DNA of 64,000 nt from Rhodobiaceae bacterium UBA7804 (GTDB lineage: Bacteria > Pseudomonadota > Alphaproteobacteria > Parvibaculales > Parvibaculaceae), in assembly GCA_002480495.1 (NCBI GenBank), contig DLCG01000008.1, positions 87,620 to 151,619 of the forward strand. Reading direction: 5' to 3'. The translations under genes were made by a program, and so were the position numbers. The notes below the pieces were generated by a model. The model did not search any database. It was not told where the DNA came from and saw nothing but the letters and a program-made list of their open reading frames with translations. Positions 8,896 to 18,214 of the stretch are shown piece after piece (within the stretch, counting starts at the first letter, position 1; each line of letters opens with the position of its first letter).

Positions 8896-10392
8896 CTACT
8901 TGCCGATCCTGATGTCGCTCTTGCGGCCAAGCGCCTTGGCAAGTGCGGCAAGACGCTTCGCCACGATCTCTCCCACAAGTGCTTCGTACTTCTTGGGTAC
9001 GACGAGGGTGAGAGAATTCTTGCCGATATCGAAGCGCGTCTTCGGAAGCATACCCATCGTGGCCCCGGAGAGCGTGAAGGCAAGGCGCAGCGCAAGGCCA
9101 AGAATGAGCGCGCGTTCATTGTCGCGCTCCGGAATATAGGCCGAGCGATTGCCAAGCATTTCCGGTTCGCCCCTGCCTTCATGGCGATGATAGCCGACGC
9201 GGGCGAGGTAAAGCCTGCCCTGATGATCGATGCCCGAGAAGGGGGCGAGCAGGATCTGAGTCATGGCGTGATGCGCCCGGTAGTCCGGATGCACATACCA
9301 GCCGATATCGGCGAGAATACAGGCGGCATGGCGAAGCCTCGACTCTTCCGCCGTCTCGCCGAGAACATCATCGGCAAAGAGCGGCGCCGTCCATTTGAAG
9401 AACTCATTGCCATGCTGCGGAAAGCGCGCCAGGCGCCCGGCGAGATCACGGCAGCCCTCGATCAGCGGGTCCTTCTGCTGCTCCTTCTTGTCGAGCCGTT
9501 CGAATAGCAACCCTTCCCGAAGGCCATAGGCCGATATGACGATTTCCTTCGCCCTGGAAGCGGAGATCAATTTGTCGAGCACCAGCGCGCCGAAGGGAAG
9601 CGCCTCCACACGGCGCTCCGACACGTCCGGTATTTGCGCCAGCGATTTCGGTCCCAGCTTCTCGATCACTCGCGAGATATCCGCGGCATCGCGAGCCGGG
9701 ATTACATACTGGTGCAGAACATGAATCGGATAATTGCGTTGCGCCATATGGATACGGGCGAGGTTTCGCCACACACCGCCCACGGCATAAATCGGCTTGC
9801 CCTCATAGTTCTTCAGCCATTTCTGTTCGCCGAAGGCGCGCTCGACGAAGGATTCCGCCTCCGCGAGACTGCCATGGGAAAGATCCATCAGGCGAAGCGG
9901 CCCGAGAGGAAGGGTTGCCCCCTCGCCCGGCTTGCCATTGGCGACCGGTACCAGCTCAAGACTTCCGCCACCCAGATCGCCGACCAGGCCCTCCGCTGTT
10001 GGAATGCCGGACAGGACGCCTTGAGCGGATATACGCGCTTCGTCGAGGCCCGAAAGCAGCATGATCTTGAAGCCGCATATGCTTTCGGCGCGCTCCAGAA
10101 AATCGGCGCCGTCCTCCGCGTCGCGCACGGCCGCCGTGGCGGCGACGACGAGATTGGGCACGCCGATCTGTTCGCGCAGCGCCATGAAGCGCCGCAGCGC
10201 ATCCAGCGCGCGCTCGATACCCTTGGGGTCGAGACGACCGGTCGAGGCAAGGGAACGGCCAAGACCCGCCATGACCTTTTCGTTGAAAACAAGCACGGGA
10301 TTCCGCTCGACGCCCGCATAGACGACGAGGCGCACCGAGTTCGATCCGAGATCGACGATGCCGAAACGGCCTCCGGCCTTCCCACGGCTCAC
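8896..10392 (-). CDS. ppx: Exopolyphosphatase / Ppx-GppA family phosphatase
   Basis: The 498-residue protein of the ASKHA fold removes terminal phosphate from polyphosphate or from pppGpp. Phosphate-binding motifs are visible: FGIVDLGSNSVRLVVY (about 10-25) and VGDLGGGSLELV (about 142-153). The C-terminal half contains an HD-like helical region (residues LRHAACILADIGW). It is the last gene of the hda-ppk-ppx series, 33 bases downstream of ppk, so synthesis and breakdown of polyphosphate are probably co-transcribed. Sequence alone does not separate Ppx from GppA; the ppk neighbour favours Ppx. Confidence 0.93.
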   Translation of the reverse strand: MSRGKAGGRFGIVDLGSNSVRLVVYAGVERNPVLVFNEKVMAGLGRSLASTGRLDPKGIERALDALRRFMALREQIGVPNLVVAATAAVRDAEDGADFLERAESICGFKIMLLSGLDEARISAQGVLSGIPTAEGLVGDLGGGSLELVPVANGKPGEGATLPLGPLRLMDLSHGSLAEAESFVERAFGEQKWLKNYEGKPIYAVGGVWRNLARIHMAQRNYPIHVLHQYVIPARDAADISRVIEKLGPKSLAQIPDVSERRVEALPFGALVLDKLISASRAKEIVISAYGLREGLLFERLDKKEQQKDPLIEGCRDLAGRLARFPQHGNEFFKWTAPLFADDVLGETAEESRLRHAACILADIGWYVHPDYRAHHAMTQILLAPFSGIDHQGRLYLARVGYHRHEGRGEPEMLGNRSAYIPERDNERALILGLALRLAFTLSGATMGMLPKTRFDIGKNSLTLVVPKKYEALVGEIVAKRLAALAKALGRKSDIRIGK

Positions 10393-10425
10393 AGCTCAAC
10401 CTCCGCTGTTTGCCGCAAGATAGAT

Positions 10426-12633
10426 TCAGGCCGACTTGATGTCGAACTTGGGAGGAATGTTCTTCTTGAGAGAGGTGCCACGCCCGGAGAGGCTCGCATT
10501 ATTCATGAAATAGGTATGGGCGTTAAACGGCTCATCGCCCTCGCGCACCCCGATCCGCGTATACTTGCCGTCCGGCTGCAGTTCGTAACTCTGCTGGTTG
10601 TCCTTCAAATTGGCAACCATGATCTGATCGAGAACCTGGTCATGGACCGTGGGGTTCAGGATCGGAACAAGAATCTCGACCCGGCGGTCCAGATTGCGGG
10701 GCATCCAGTCGGCAGAGCCGATATAGACCTTTGCCTTGTCGTTCGGCAAGCCATAGCCGTTCCCGAAGCAGACAATGCGGGAATGTTCGAGGAAGCGGCC
10801 GATAATGCTTTTCACTCTGATGTTGTCGGAAAGGCCGGGCACACCGGGACGCAGACAGCAGATGCCGCGCACGACGAGATGAATTTGCACACCGGCCTGG
10901 CTCGCCTTGTAGAGCGTATCGATGATCTGGGCGTCCACCAGAGAGTTCATCTTCGCCCAGATCGCCGCCGGCCGGCCCGACTTGGCATGCTCCATCTCGG
11001 CATGGATATCGGCGATCAATCGCGAGCGCATGTTGATCGGCGAGATTGCGAGAAGTTCGAGATCCTTGGGCTCGGCATAGCCGGTAATGTAGTTGAAGAC
11101 CTGCGCGGCATCATGCGCGAGGCGCGGATCGCAGGTGAACATCGAGCAGTCGGTGTAAATCTTCGCCGTGACAGCATGATAGTTGCCGGTGCCGAAATGC
11201 ACGTATGAACGCAGGTGGCCGCCTTCGCGACGCACGACGAGCGAAATCTTCGCATGCGTCTTGAGCTCGATGAAGCCGAACACGACCTGCACGCCCGCCC
11301 GCTCAAGATTGCGTGCCCAGACGATGTTCGCCGCCTCATCGAAACGGGCCTTGAGCTCGACCAGCGCCGTCACCGACTTGCCGGCCTCCGCCGCCTCGAT
11401 CAGCGCCTGAACGATGGGGCTGTCCTTCGAGGTCCGATAGAGCGTCTGCTTGATGGCGACCACATCCGGATCGGCAGCGGCCTGACGGATGAACTGCACC
11501 ACGACGTCGAAGGATTCATAAGGATGATGGACGATGATGTCCTTGGAACGAATTGCTGCGAAGCAATCACCGCCATGGTCGCGGATACGCTCCGGGAAGC
11601 GCGCATTATAGGGCGGGAACTTGAGGTCCGGACGGTCGTCGACAATGAGCTGGCTCGTCTGCGCAAGGCCGAGCAGACCTTCGACGGAAACGAGTTCCCG
11701 CTCCGTCACACCGAGCTCATGCACCACGAACTGGCGGAGCGAGGGCGGTGTGCGCGCCTCGATCTTCAGACGAATGACGCTGCCGCGGCGGCGGCGCTTC
11801 AATGCGCTTTCGAAATAGCGAACGAGGTCTTCGGCCTCTTCCTCGATTTCGATATCGCTGTCGCGCAGCAAGCGGAAGGCGCCCTGCCCGATCACCTTGT
11901 ATCCGGGGAAGAGCCTGTCGAGGAACAGGCCGATCATGTTTTCGAGGCTTACGAAGCGGATACCCGTTTCACCTTCGCGCGAGGGAAGACGGATGAAGCG
12001 CTCGACCTGCGTCGGCACGGGCAGCAACGCATCCATGAGCTTGCCGTCCGAGATACGGCGAAGCTGGAGCGCCAGCGCGAAGCCCAGATTGGGGATGAAG
12101 GGGAACGGATGCGCCGGGTCGATCGCAAGCGGCGTCAGAACCGGGAAGACCTGTTCGAGGAAGCGCGTTTCGAGCCAGGTGAATTCGTCCGGCGTCACTT
12201 CTTCGGGTTCAAGCACGGCGATGCCATTGTCGCGCATCTCATGGCGGAGCGACACCCACTGCCGCTGCTGCTCGCGCATGAGCTCGTTCGCCATCGCGTT
12301 CACGAGGTCAAGCTGCTGAGCCGGAGTACATCCGTCCTGGCTCAGCGTCGTCACGCCCGCGCTCACCTGCCCGCGAAGGCCGGCAACACGGACCATGTAG
12401 AATTCGTCGAGATTCGATGCGGAGATCGAAAGAAAGCGAAGACGCTCAAGCAGCGGGTGGTTCTTGTTCTGCGCCTCTTCCAGCACGCGCATGTTGAAGG
12501 CGAGCCAGGAAAGCTCCCGATTGATGAAGCGGTCCGGACTATCCGCGCTCACGGTCGCAACGCCTGGCGCGGGGGCTTGGGAAAGCTCTCCGGAGGCGTC
12601 TTCTACGGCCGGGCTCTGCGGGGCGGTCGTCAT
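10426..12633 (-). CDS. ppk: Polyphosphate kinase 1
   Basis: This 735-residue enzyme reversibly polymerises the ATP gamma-phosphate into polyphosphate. The N domain shows FINRELSWLAFNMRVLEEA (about 36-54). The phospholipase D-like catalytic domains contain YVHFGTGNYHAVTAKIYTD, with the autophosphorylated His, and FLEHSRIVCFGNG, with the second conserved His. RVEILVPI near the end is also typical. ATG at 12633 begins an acidic, Ala-rich N-terminal tail of about 30 residues before the conserved core. It lies between hda and ppx on the same strand. The 76-base gap upstream contains a Pho-box-like array, so induction under phosphate starvation is likely. Confidence 0.97.
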   Translation of the reverse strand: MTTAPQSPAVEDASGELSQAPAPGVATVSADSPDRFINRELSWLAFNMRVLEEAQNKNHPLLERLRFLSISASNLDEFYMVRVAGLRGQVSAGVTTLSQDGCTPAQQLDLVNAMANELMREQQRQWVSLRHEMRDNGIAVLEPEEVTPDEFTWLETRFLEQVFPVLTPLAIDPAHPFPFIPNLGFALALQLRRISDGKLMDALLPVPTQVERFIRLPSREGETGIRFVSLENMIGLFLDRLFPGYKVIGQGAFRLLRDSDIEIEEEAEDLVRYFESALKRRRRGSVIRLKIEARTPPSLRQFVVHELGVTERELVSVEGLLGLAQTSQLIVDDRPDLKFPPYNARFPERIRDHGGDCFAAIRSKDIIVHHPYESFDVVVQFIRQAAADPDVVAIKQTLYRTSKDSPIVQALIEAAEAGKSVTALVELKARFDEAANIVWARNLERAGVQVVFGFIELKTHAKISLVVRREGGHLRSYVHFGTGNYHAVTAKIYTDCSMFTCDPRLAHDAAQVFNYITGYAEPKDLELLAISPINMRSRLIADIHAEMEHAKSGRPAAIWAKMNSLVDAQIIDTLYKASQAGVQIHLVVRGICCLRPGVPGLSDNIRVKSIIGRFLEHSRIVCFGNGYGLPNDKAKVYIGSADWMPRNLDRRVEILVPILNPTVHDQVLDQIMVANLKDNQQSYELQPDGKYTRIGVREGDEPFNAHTYFMNNASLSGRGTSLKKNIPPKFDIKSA

Positions 12634-12683
12634 GGGATCACTTCTGCAAAAACGGGAATAAGTCTCTGCTATGGCTGAATATT

Positions 12684-12712
12684 ATGACAAACATATGACT
12701 GAGTCATGACTA
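12684..12712 (-). promoter_or_regulatory. Pho box (PhoB-binding direct repeats) upstream of ppk
   Basis: Read on the minus strand there are three 7-base repeats, TAGTCAT (12712-12706), CAGTCAT (12701-12695) and TTGTCAT (12690-12684), with an exact 11-base period (4-base spacers). This is the layout of PhoB sites (consensus near CTGTCAT-N4-CTGTCAT). The array ends 50 bases before the ppk start and overlaps the stop codon of hda. ppk is a known Pho-regulon member in several bacteria. Confidence 0.75.
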
Positions 12713-13399
12713 TGGCCTTACGATTGAGTTGAATTGCTCTCGGCCGAGGATTTCCGCCGCCAAAGGTACCGTTACGGGCCGCTTGCCGGAGAGCGAGGCG
12801 CGATCGAGCTCTTCCACGATACTCCTGGCCGCCGCGATCGAGCGCTCGATCCGGCTGGCGAGATAGGACACGACCTGCGGCGAAACGCGGATTTGCCGGT
12901 CGTCGAAAAGCTTCACGAGAATGCCCGCCAGGAGCGCATCGTCCGGTTCTCCCAACACGGCCTGCGGAATGGCGCGCAGCCGCGAAACGAGGTCGGGCAG
13001 CTTCAATGGGAGGCGGGCGACAGGCTTCCTGGAAGTGATCAGGAGAGAAGCTCCCTCGCTCCGAACGAGATTGATCAGGTGGAACAGCGCGCGTTCTTCC
13101 GCCGCCTCCAGCGATGAGAGATCCTCAAGGATGAGGCTCCGCATCCCGACCAGGGAGGGAATATCGGACGCAGCAAGCCCCTCAGCCTGAATGGAAGATG
13201 CGCCCGATGCTGCCCGCCAAACCTCTGCCAGATGTGTCTTGCCACTCCCCTCGGGCCCGGAAAGCGCGACGATACGATCCGGCCATTCCGGCCATGAATC
13301 GATCAGCGCCACCGCCGCCTCGTTCGACGGCGCCACGAGGAAATCCTCCCGGCCCGATGCCGGACGGTGGCCAAGTTCGAGAACGAGCTGGCGATTCAT
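12710..13399 (-). CDS. hda: DnaA regulatory inactivator Hda / HdaA
   Basis: This 229-residue DnaA-like AAA+ protein promotes hydrolysis of DnaA-bound ATP together with the DNA-loaded sliding clamp, preventing re-initiation. Near the N-terminus QLVLELG (residues 4-10) resembles the clamp-binding motif of Hda proteins. The AAA+ core has Walker A GPEGSGKTH (about 48-56), Walker B-like LILEDL, sensor 1 LLITSRKP, and a helical lid near the end (LASRIERSIAAARSIVEELD). There is no C-terminal DnaA DNA-binding domain. The gene starts 2 bases after the permease gene stops, an arrangement common in alphaproteobacteria. Confidence 0.9.
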   Translation of the reverse strand: MNRQLVLELGHRPASGREDFLVAPSNEAAVALIDSWPEWPDRIVALSGPEGSGKTHLAEVWRAASGASSIQAEGLAASDIPSLVGMRSLILEDLSSLEAAEERALFHLINLVRSEGASLLITSRKPVARLPLKLPDLVSRLRAIPQAVLGEPDDALLAGILVKLFDDRQIRVSPQVVSYLASRIERSIAAARSIVEELDRASLSGKRPVTVPLAAEILGREQFNSIVRP

Positions 13400-13401
13400 T
13401 T

Positions 13402-14499
13402 TTAGCTGTCGTTATCGCGCGACGGGATGGAACTGCCCGGCGACGATCCCAGGTAGAGCTGGCTGCGCCGGTACTGCGCGACACCGAACCGCGCAAGCAC
13501 TCCCAATGCGGCAGCGATCGGCAGAGCGAGCAAGGCCCCGACAAAACCGAAGAGCGCCGCAAAGGCAAAAATCGCGAACATGACCCAAACAGGATGAAGC
13601 CCGACGCGATCTCCGACCAGTTTCGGCGACAGGAAGTTTCCCTCGATGAACTGGCCGACCGCAAAGACGCCGACGACGAGACCGATCTGCACATAGTCGG
13701 GCCAGAACTGGAAAAGCGCGAGCGCCACGCCCACGACAAATCCCAGGATGGTGCCGAGATAGGGAATGAAGCTGATAATGCCGGCAAGAATTCCGACGAT
13801 GAGTCCGAATTTCAATCCGACCAGGCTGAGGCCCACTGCGTAGATCACACCGAGCACGAGGCAAACGATGACCTGACCGCGGACGAATCCTTCCAGAACT
13901 GCGTTTATGTCGCGCGCCAATTGCCGGATGGTCTGCTTGTGATCAAGCGGCAGCAAGGCATCGACGCGCTCCACCATGCGATCCCAATCGAGCAGCATGT
14001 AGAAAGCGACCACGGGCGTCACGACGATCAGGGACACCAGAGCAACAAGCTGAAGCCCCTGCGAGCCGAGCGAGGTAACAAGGTTTACCAGCCAGTCGAA
14101 CGAACCACCGAGACTTTTCGAAATGGCGTCCTTCACGTCGGGGCCGTGCACGCCAAGGAGGCGGCCGAGACGGCCGTCTCCGACCTGCAGGAGAAATTCC
14201 TGTCCGCGCTGAAGCACAGTCGGCGCAATTTCGACGAGCGCCACAAGCTGATTGTAGAGCACGGGCACAAGCACGATACCGAGCACGATGGCAACCAGTA
14301 TGAAGGACACAGTTATGACGCCCGTCGCGGCGCCACGCGACAGACCATAGCTTTCCAGCTTGTCCGCAAGCGGGTCCAGGAAGTAGGCAATCGCCATGCC
14401 TGCAACAAAAGGCAGAAGAATGCCCTTCAGCAGCCAAAGCATCGCAATGAAGACTGCAATGACGGCCGCCCAGATGGCTATCTGCCTCTGAATGCTCAT
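13402..14499 (-). CDS. AI-2E family (PerM-like) membrane permease
   Basis: The 365-residue inner-membrane protein has two N-terminal membrane segments (about 8-50), a third (about 60-90), a large soluble loop, and a cluster of about five segments from about 165 to 350. The segment with IISFIPYLGTILGFVVG (about 242-258) is the family signature. The family includes putative autoinducer-2 exporters and Na+/H+ antiporters; the substrate here is unknown. It sits between the DUF2066 gene (30-base gap) and hda (2-base gap), so the three are probably co-transcribed. Confidence 0.88.
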   Translation of the reverse strand: MSIQRQIAIWAAVIAVFIAMLWLLKGILLPFVAGMAIAYFLDPLADKLESYGLSRGAATGVITVSFILVAIVLGIVLVPVLYNQLVALVEIAPTVLQRGQEFLLQVGDGRLGRLLGVHGPDVKDAISKSLGGSFDWLVNLVTSLGSQGLQLVALVSLIVVTPVVAFYMLLDWDRMVERVDALLPLDHKQTIRQLARDINAVLEGFVRGQVIVCLVLGVIYAVGLSLVGLKFGLIVGILAGIISFIPYLGTILGFVVGVALALFQFWPDYVQIGLVVGVFAVGQFIEGNFLSPKLVGDRVGLHPVWVMFAIFAFAALFGFVGALLALPIAAALGVLARFGVAQYRRSQLYLGSSPGSSIPSRDNDS

Positions 14500-14529
14500 G
14501 CGATTATGGCTCCTTCGAACGCGAGGTTC

Positions 14530-15708
14530 CTATTGGCGAACGCTGAGATGCCAACGCGGCGCCGATTTCACCGGCGCCATGCCGGGCACGCCACCCATCG
14601 GTGCGACATCGTCCGGCTGCATGCCCATATCGTCAGTGGTTTCGGGCGCTACGTCGTCGAGCGTGACGTTCTGCTGAGCGAGCGAAAGGGCGAGCATTTC
14701 GACGGAACCCTTGTGCGAGATACGGATTTCGGCGCCGTGCGAAGCAATGCCGGCCACCTCCATTCCTTGCACCAGCGGCGTCGAGGTGAGGCCCTTGCGG
14801 ATCGTCTCCCACTCGGAAAGGGTTGCGAAATCGGCCTGTACTGTCAGCGTCGAAAGCGTGCCGTCACGAACGATGATCTGACGTTTCCATTGAACGGCGA
14901 TGGCGCTCATCGTGCCTGCCGCCGCCGATTGCATCAGCTTGGCGAGGTCGCGGCCTTCCGCCTGGTAGGAAGCGCTGATGGGCTCCGCCGGAACGAGGCC
15001 GCCATGACGCGTGACGTTGACCTGAACAGAGGCTTCATCACCGCTCAGCGTGGCTTCCGCGACGAGCACTTCGGACGCGCCATAATTTGCCGCAAGACCG
15101 TCAAGTGCCGCCTCCGCCTCTTTGCTGTTCGAGACCGCGGTTTCTGCAGGTACGGCACTCATCTCCATGATTTCGCCGATGGGGAGGATCAATGGCGCAA
15201 GCTCGTCTGCGGGACGAAGCGAGGCCCAGGCGTCACGCCAGGGATTGTTCTCCTCCCAAAGCGTGAGTTCTCCTCCCCTCCGCAGCACCGGCAAAAGAAG
15301 GGTTGGCCTTGCCTGAGTTTCCGCAAAGGGAATTCCGGCCCCGCGCAGGAGGCGGCGTACCGCTTCCGGCTGGAAGCTCACGATCATCTCCGCGATGTAA
15401 CGGGTAGAGCTCGTCTTCTCGCCGGCAACCTGAAAGCCCCGAACGGCGTTCTGGGCCGTAGCATCATCCACCTCGGGTAATGATTGCCAATCCTCGGGCA
15501 GGGTGAGCTTCTTCATCATGGCGACCAACGCCAGACGCTGGCCTTCGGCTTGAGCGGCGCTTCGGGCGGCTGTCGCGCTCTCCGCAGTCTTGTCCACGTG
15601 GATGCCACGCACCTTGAAAATGTCCGAGGCAGCGGCAGGCGAAACCAGAATGGCGGAGAAGACAAGGGCGCAAAATGGCGCCAGCAGAAGCCTGAAGGCA
15701 GAAATCAT
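14530..15708 (-). CDS. DUF2066 domain-containing secreted protein
   Basis: The 392-residue protein begins with a signal peptide (cut near residue 28, after PAAAS) followed by FKVRGIHVDKTAESATAARSAAQAEGQRLAL, typical of DUF2066 proteins. The rest is soluble and predicted periplasmic, with no catalytic motif that I recognise. A Met/Pro-rich tail ends the protein. Function is unknown; conserved linkage to the permease and hda suggests a shared transcript rather than a shared pathway. It is divergent from purM. Confidence 0.85.
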   Translation of the reverse strand: MISAFRLLLAPFCALVFSAILVSPAAASDIFKVRGIHVDKTAESATAARSAAQAEGQRLALVAMMKKLTLPEDWQSLPEVDDATAQNAVRGFQVAGEKTSSTRYIAEMIVSFQPEAVRRLLRGAGIPFAETQARPTLLLPVLRRGGELTLWEENNPWRDAWASLRPADELAPLILPIGEIMEMSAVPAETAVSNSKEAEAALDGLAANYGASEVLVAEATLSGDEASVQVNVTRHGGLVPAEPISASYQAEGRDLAKLMQSAAAGTMSAIAVQWKRQIIVRDGTLSTLTVQADFATLSEWETIRKGLTSTPLVQGMEVAGIASHGAEIRISHKGSVEMLALSLAQQNVTLDDVAPETTDDMGMQPDDVAPMGGVPGMAPVKSAPRWHLSVRQ

Positions 15709-15890
15709 GGATAGTCCCTTGATCCGTCACGACATTCGGCGATTCCCGGGGCCGCCGTGCCGCACACTATAGCACCGGGAAAGGGGCGCGAAGGCCAAGC
15801 CTCAAGGTTTTTCGCCTTTCTCTTGCGTCGGGGAACGATTTCGGGTGATTTGTGCGCTCCACAGCCCATTCGAGTCCCGCAGAGAGCGAC

Positions 15891-16982
15891 ATGGCCCCCA
15901 ATCCCCCCAAGGACCGTCCGAACCGCTACACCTATGCAGGGGCCGGCGTCGACATAGACGCCGGAAACGAACTGGTACGCGCCATCGGCCCGCTGGCCGC
16001 ATCCACGAAACGGACCGGCTCCGACGCGGCACTGGGCGGCTTCGGCGGGCTGTTCGACCTCGCGGCCTGCGGCTTCAAGGATCCGGTGCTGGTGGCGGCC
16101 AATGACGGCGTCGGCACCAAACTCAAGGTTGCCATCGAGGCGGATATTCACGACACGGTCGGCATCGACCTCGTCGCCATGTCGGTGAACGACCTTGTGG
16201 TGCAGGGCGCGGAGCCGCTTTTCTTCCTCGACTACTACGCGACGGGCAAGCTCCATGTGGATGTGGCGCGGGACGTGGTGGCTGGCATTGCCGAAGGCTG
16301 CCGTCAGGCAGGCTGCGCGCTGATCGGCGGGGAGACGGCGGAGATGCCCGGCATGTATGCCAAGGGCGACTACGATCTGGCAGGCTTCGCGGTGGGCGCG
16401 GTCGAACGCGACAAGATCCTGCCCCGGGGCGACGTGGCGCCGGGCGACATCCTGCTCGGCCTCGAGTCCTCCGGTTTCCATTCGAACGGCTACTCGCTCG
16501 TTCGCCGGATCGTCGAGGACAACCGCCTCTCCTACTCCGCTCCCTTCCCGCATGGCGACGGGGTGAGCATCGGCGAAGCGTTGCTCGCGCCGACGCGCAT
16601 CTATGTGAAGGCAATGCTGAAGGCGATCCGCGAGACGGAAGCCGTGAAAGCCATGGCCCATATAACGGGCGGCGGCTTCGTCGAGAACATTCCACGCGTG
16701 CTGCCGGATGGGGTCGCGGTCGAGATCGACGGCGCGTCATGGGCGATGCCGCCCGTCTTCCGCTGGCTGATGGAACTTGGCGGCCTGGACGATGCGGAAA
16801 TGGGCCGCACGTTCAACTGCGGCATCGGCATGGTGGTCGTCGTGCGCGAGGACCAGTCGCTAGAAGTCGCAGACGCTCTCGCCGAGGCGGGCGAGACGGT
16901 CCACTATATCGGACGCCTCACGGAAGCGGTCGCGGGCGGGCCACGCGTCAGCGTGAAAGGCGCATTGGGCAGCAAGGCGTGA
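15891..16982 (+). CDS. purM: Phosphoribosylformylglycinamidine cyclo-ligase (AIR synthetase)
   Basis: This 363-residue enzyme closes the imidazole ring of AIR in purine synthesis, using ATP. The start YTYAGAGVDIDAGNELV, the ATP-binding NDGVGTKLKVA (about 67-77), GGETAEMPGMY (about 146-156) and HITGGGFVENIPRVLP (about 253-268) are all diagnostic. I chose the ATG at 15891 because AGAGAG lies upstream and conservation starts just after it. An earlier ATG (15852) would add 13 unconserved residues. The stop overlaps the GTG start of purN by 4 bases (GTGA), so the two are translationally coupled. Confidence 0.97.
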   Translation: MAPNPPKDRPNRYTYAGAGVDIDAGNELVRAIGPLAASTKRTGSDAALGGFGGLFDLAACGFKDPVLVAANDGVGTKLKVAIEADIHDTVGIDLVAMSVNDLVVQGAEPLFFLDYYATGKLHVDVARDVVAGIAEGCRQAGCALIGGETAEMPGMYAKGDYDLAGFAVGAVERDKILPRGDVAPGDILLGLESSGFHSNGYSLVRRIVEDNRLSYSAPFPHGDGVSIGEALLAPTRIYVKAMLKAIRETEAVKAMAHITGGGFVENIPRVLPDGVAVEIDGASWAMPPVFRWLMELGGLDDAEMGRTFNCGIGMVVVVREDQSLEVADALAEAGETVHYIGRLTEAVAGGPRVSVKGALGSKA

Positions 16983-17629
16983 AGATCGGCGTTCTCATTT
17001 CGGGCCGGGGCTCGAACCTCAAGGCGCTGATCGAGGCCTGCGCCGAGCCGGACTTTCGCGGGAAAATCGCGCTCGTCATTTCCAACCGGCCGGGCGCGGC
17101 CGGGCTTGCCATCGCAGAAGCGGCGGGCATCCCGACGCTGGTGATCGACCACAAGGAATTCTCGACACGCGAGACATTCGACGCGGAACTCGACCATGCG
17201 CTGACCAAAGCCGGGGTCGATCTTGTCTGCAATGCGGGCTTCATGCGTATTCTCACGGACGGTTTCGTTGAGAAGTGGCGCGACCGGCAGCTCAACATCC
17301 ACCCTTCCCTGCTGCCCGCCTTCAAGGGCCTGCATGTGCATCAGCGGGCGCTCGACGCGGGCGTGAAGATCACCGGCTGCACGGTGCATTTCGTGCGGCC
17401 GGAAATGGACGAGGGGCCGATCGTGGCGCAGGCGGCAGTGCCCGTGCTGCCCGGCGACACGGCCGAGACGCTCGCCGCGCGCATCCTGGAGGCCGAACAC
17501 AAGCTCTATCCGCTGGCGCTCAGGCTCGTCGTGAACGGCCAGGCGCGCGTCGTGGGCGAACATGTGGTGCTGAGCGATGCCGATGGCACGGAAGTGCCGG
17601 CGCCGTTGTTTGTGCCGGGGATTGCATGA
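16979..17629 (+). CDS. purN: Phosphoribosylglycinamide formyltransferase
   Basis: The 216-residue enzyme formylates GAR from 10-formyl-tetrahydrofolate. Motifs include the start VKIGVLISGRGSNLKALI, NAGFMRILTDGFVE, NIHPSLLPAFKG with the catalytic Asn and His, and GCTVHFVRPEMDEGPIVAQ with the Asp. It starts at GTG inside the end of purM. Its own stop overlaps the start of the next gene by 4 bases (ATGA), so all three genes form one tightly coupled unit. Confidence 0.97.
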   Translation: MKIGVLISGRGSNLKALIEACAEPDFRGKIALVISNRPGAAGLAIAEAAGIPTLVIDHKEFSTRETFDAELDHALTKAGVDLVCNAGFMRILTDGFVEKWRDRQLNIHPSLLPAFKGLHVHQRALDAGVKITGCTVHFVRPEMDEGPIVAQAAVPVLPGDTAETLAARILEAEHKLYPLALRLVVNGQARVVGEHVVLSDADGTEVPAPLFVPGIA

Positions 17630-18162
17630 CAAATCGGGCACGCAACATTGCCGTTATGGGAAGCGTTGTCGTTGCCGCCGTTCTTGCTGTGCTTTGGGCC
17701 GTCAACCGGCCTGTCGATCCGCCGCTCGCGGACGGCACCACGGCCGATTTCATTCTCGTCGAAAAAAGCGCGCACCGGATGACGCTCTATGCCGGTGGTC
17801 AGGAGTTTCGCAGCTATCGCGTTTCGCTTGGCCGCGGTGGGATTGCGCCCAAACAGCGGGAGGGCGACCGGCTGGTACCAGAAGGGCGATACCATATCGA
17901 TGCGCGTAACCCGGCCAGCGCCTATCACCTGTCGCTGAAGATCAGCTATCCCGATGCTGCCGATCAGGCGGCTGCCGCAACGCGCGGCGAAAGCGCGGGC
18001 AGCAACATCATGATCCACGGCATAAGAAACGGCCTTGGATGGCTTGGGCGCGCCCATCTGCTTGTCGATTGGACCGCGGGATGCGTCGCGGTGACGAATA
18101 GCGAAATGGAAGAAATCTGGCGCGTCGTGCCGGATGGCGCAGAGATTGAGATACGCCCATAA
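17626..18162 (+). CDS. L,D-transpeptidase family (YkuD) protein
   Basis: The 178-residue protein has an N-terminal membrane anchor or uncleaved signal (about 8-27) followed by a YkuD domain. The catalytic motif is present as MIHGIRNG followed by VDWTAGCVAVTNSEM, i.e. conserved His, then S/T-x-G-C with the nucleophilic Cys. Such enzymes make 3-3 peptidoglycan crosslinks or attach proteins to the wall. Coupling to purN by an ATGA overlap is a curious pairing with no obvious pathway link. It ends at a bidirectional terminator shared with ndk. Confidence 0.88.
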   Translation: MTNRARNIAVMGSVVVAAVLAVLWAVNRPVDPPLADGTTADFILVEKSAHRMTLYAGGQEFRSYRVSLGRGGIAPKQREGDRLVPEGRYHIDARNPASAYHLSLKISYPDAADQAAAATRGESAGSNIMIHGIRNGLGWLGRAHLLVDWTAGCVAVTNSEMEEIWRVVPDGAEIEIRP

Positions 18163-18164
18163 CA

Positions 18165-18192
18165 AAAGCCCCGCCGTTTCCAGCGGGGCTTT
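18165..18192. terminator. Bidirectional intrinsic terminator between the transpeptidase gene and ndk
   Basis: A perfect 10-base stem, AAAGCCCCGC (18165-18174) with GCGGGGCTTT (18183-18192), encloses an 8-base loop. It lies between two convergent genes, and both strands end in a short T-run. Confidence 0.85.
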
Positions 18193-18214
18193 CGCAATTC
18201 AGCGGCCAGTGAAA

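Noticed and set aside
13198..15480. 760-codon plus-strand frame opposite the permease and DUF2066 genes
   Set aside because: It is a shadow of high-GC antisense codon use, very rich in Arg, His, Asp and Glu, and runs against two clear genes.
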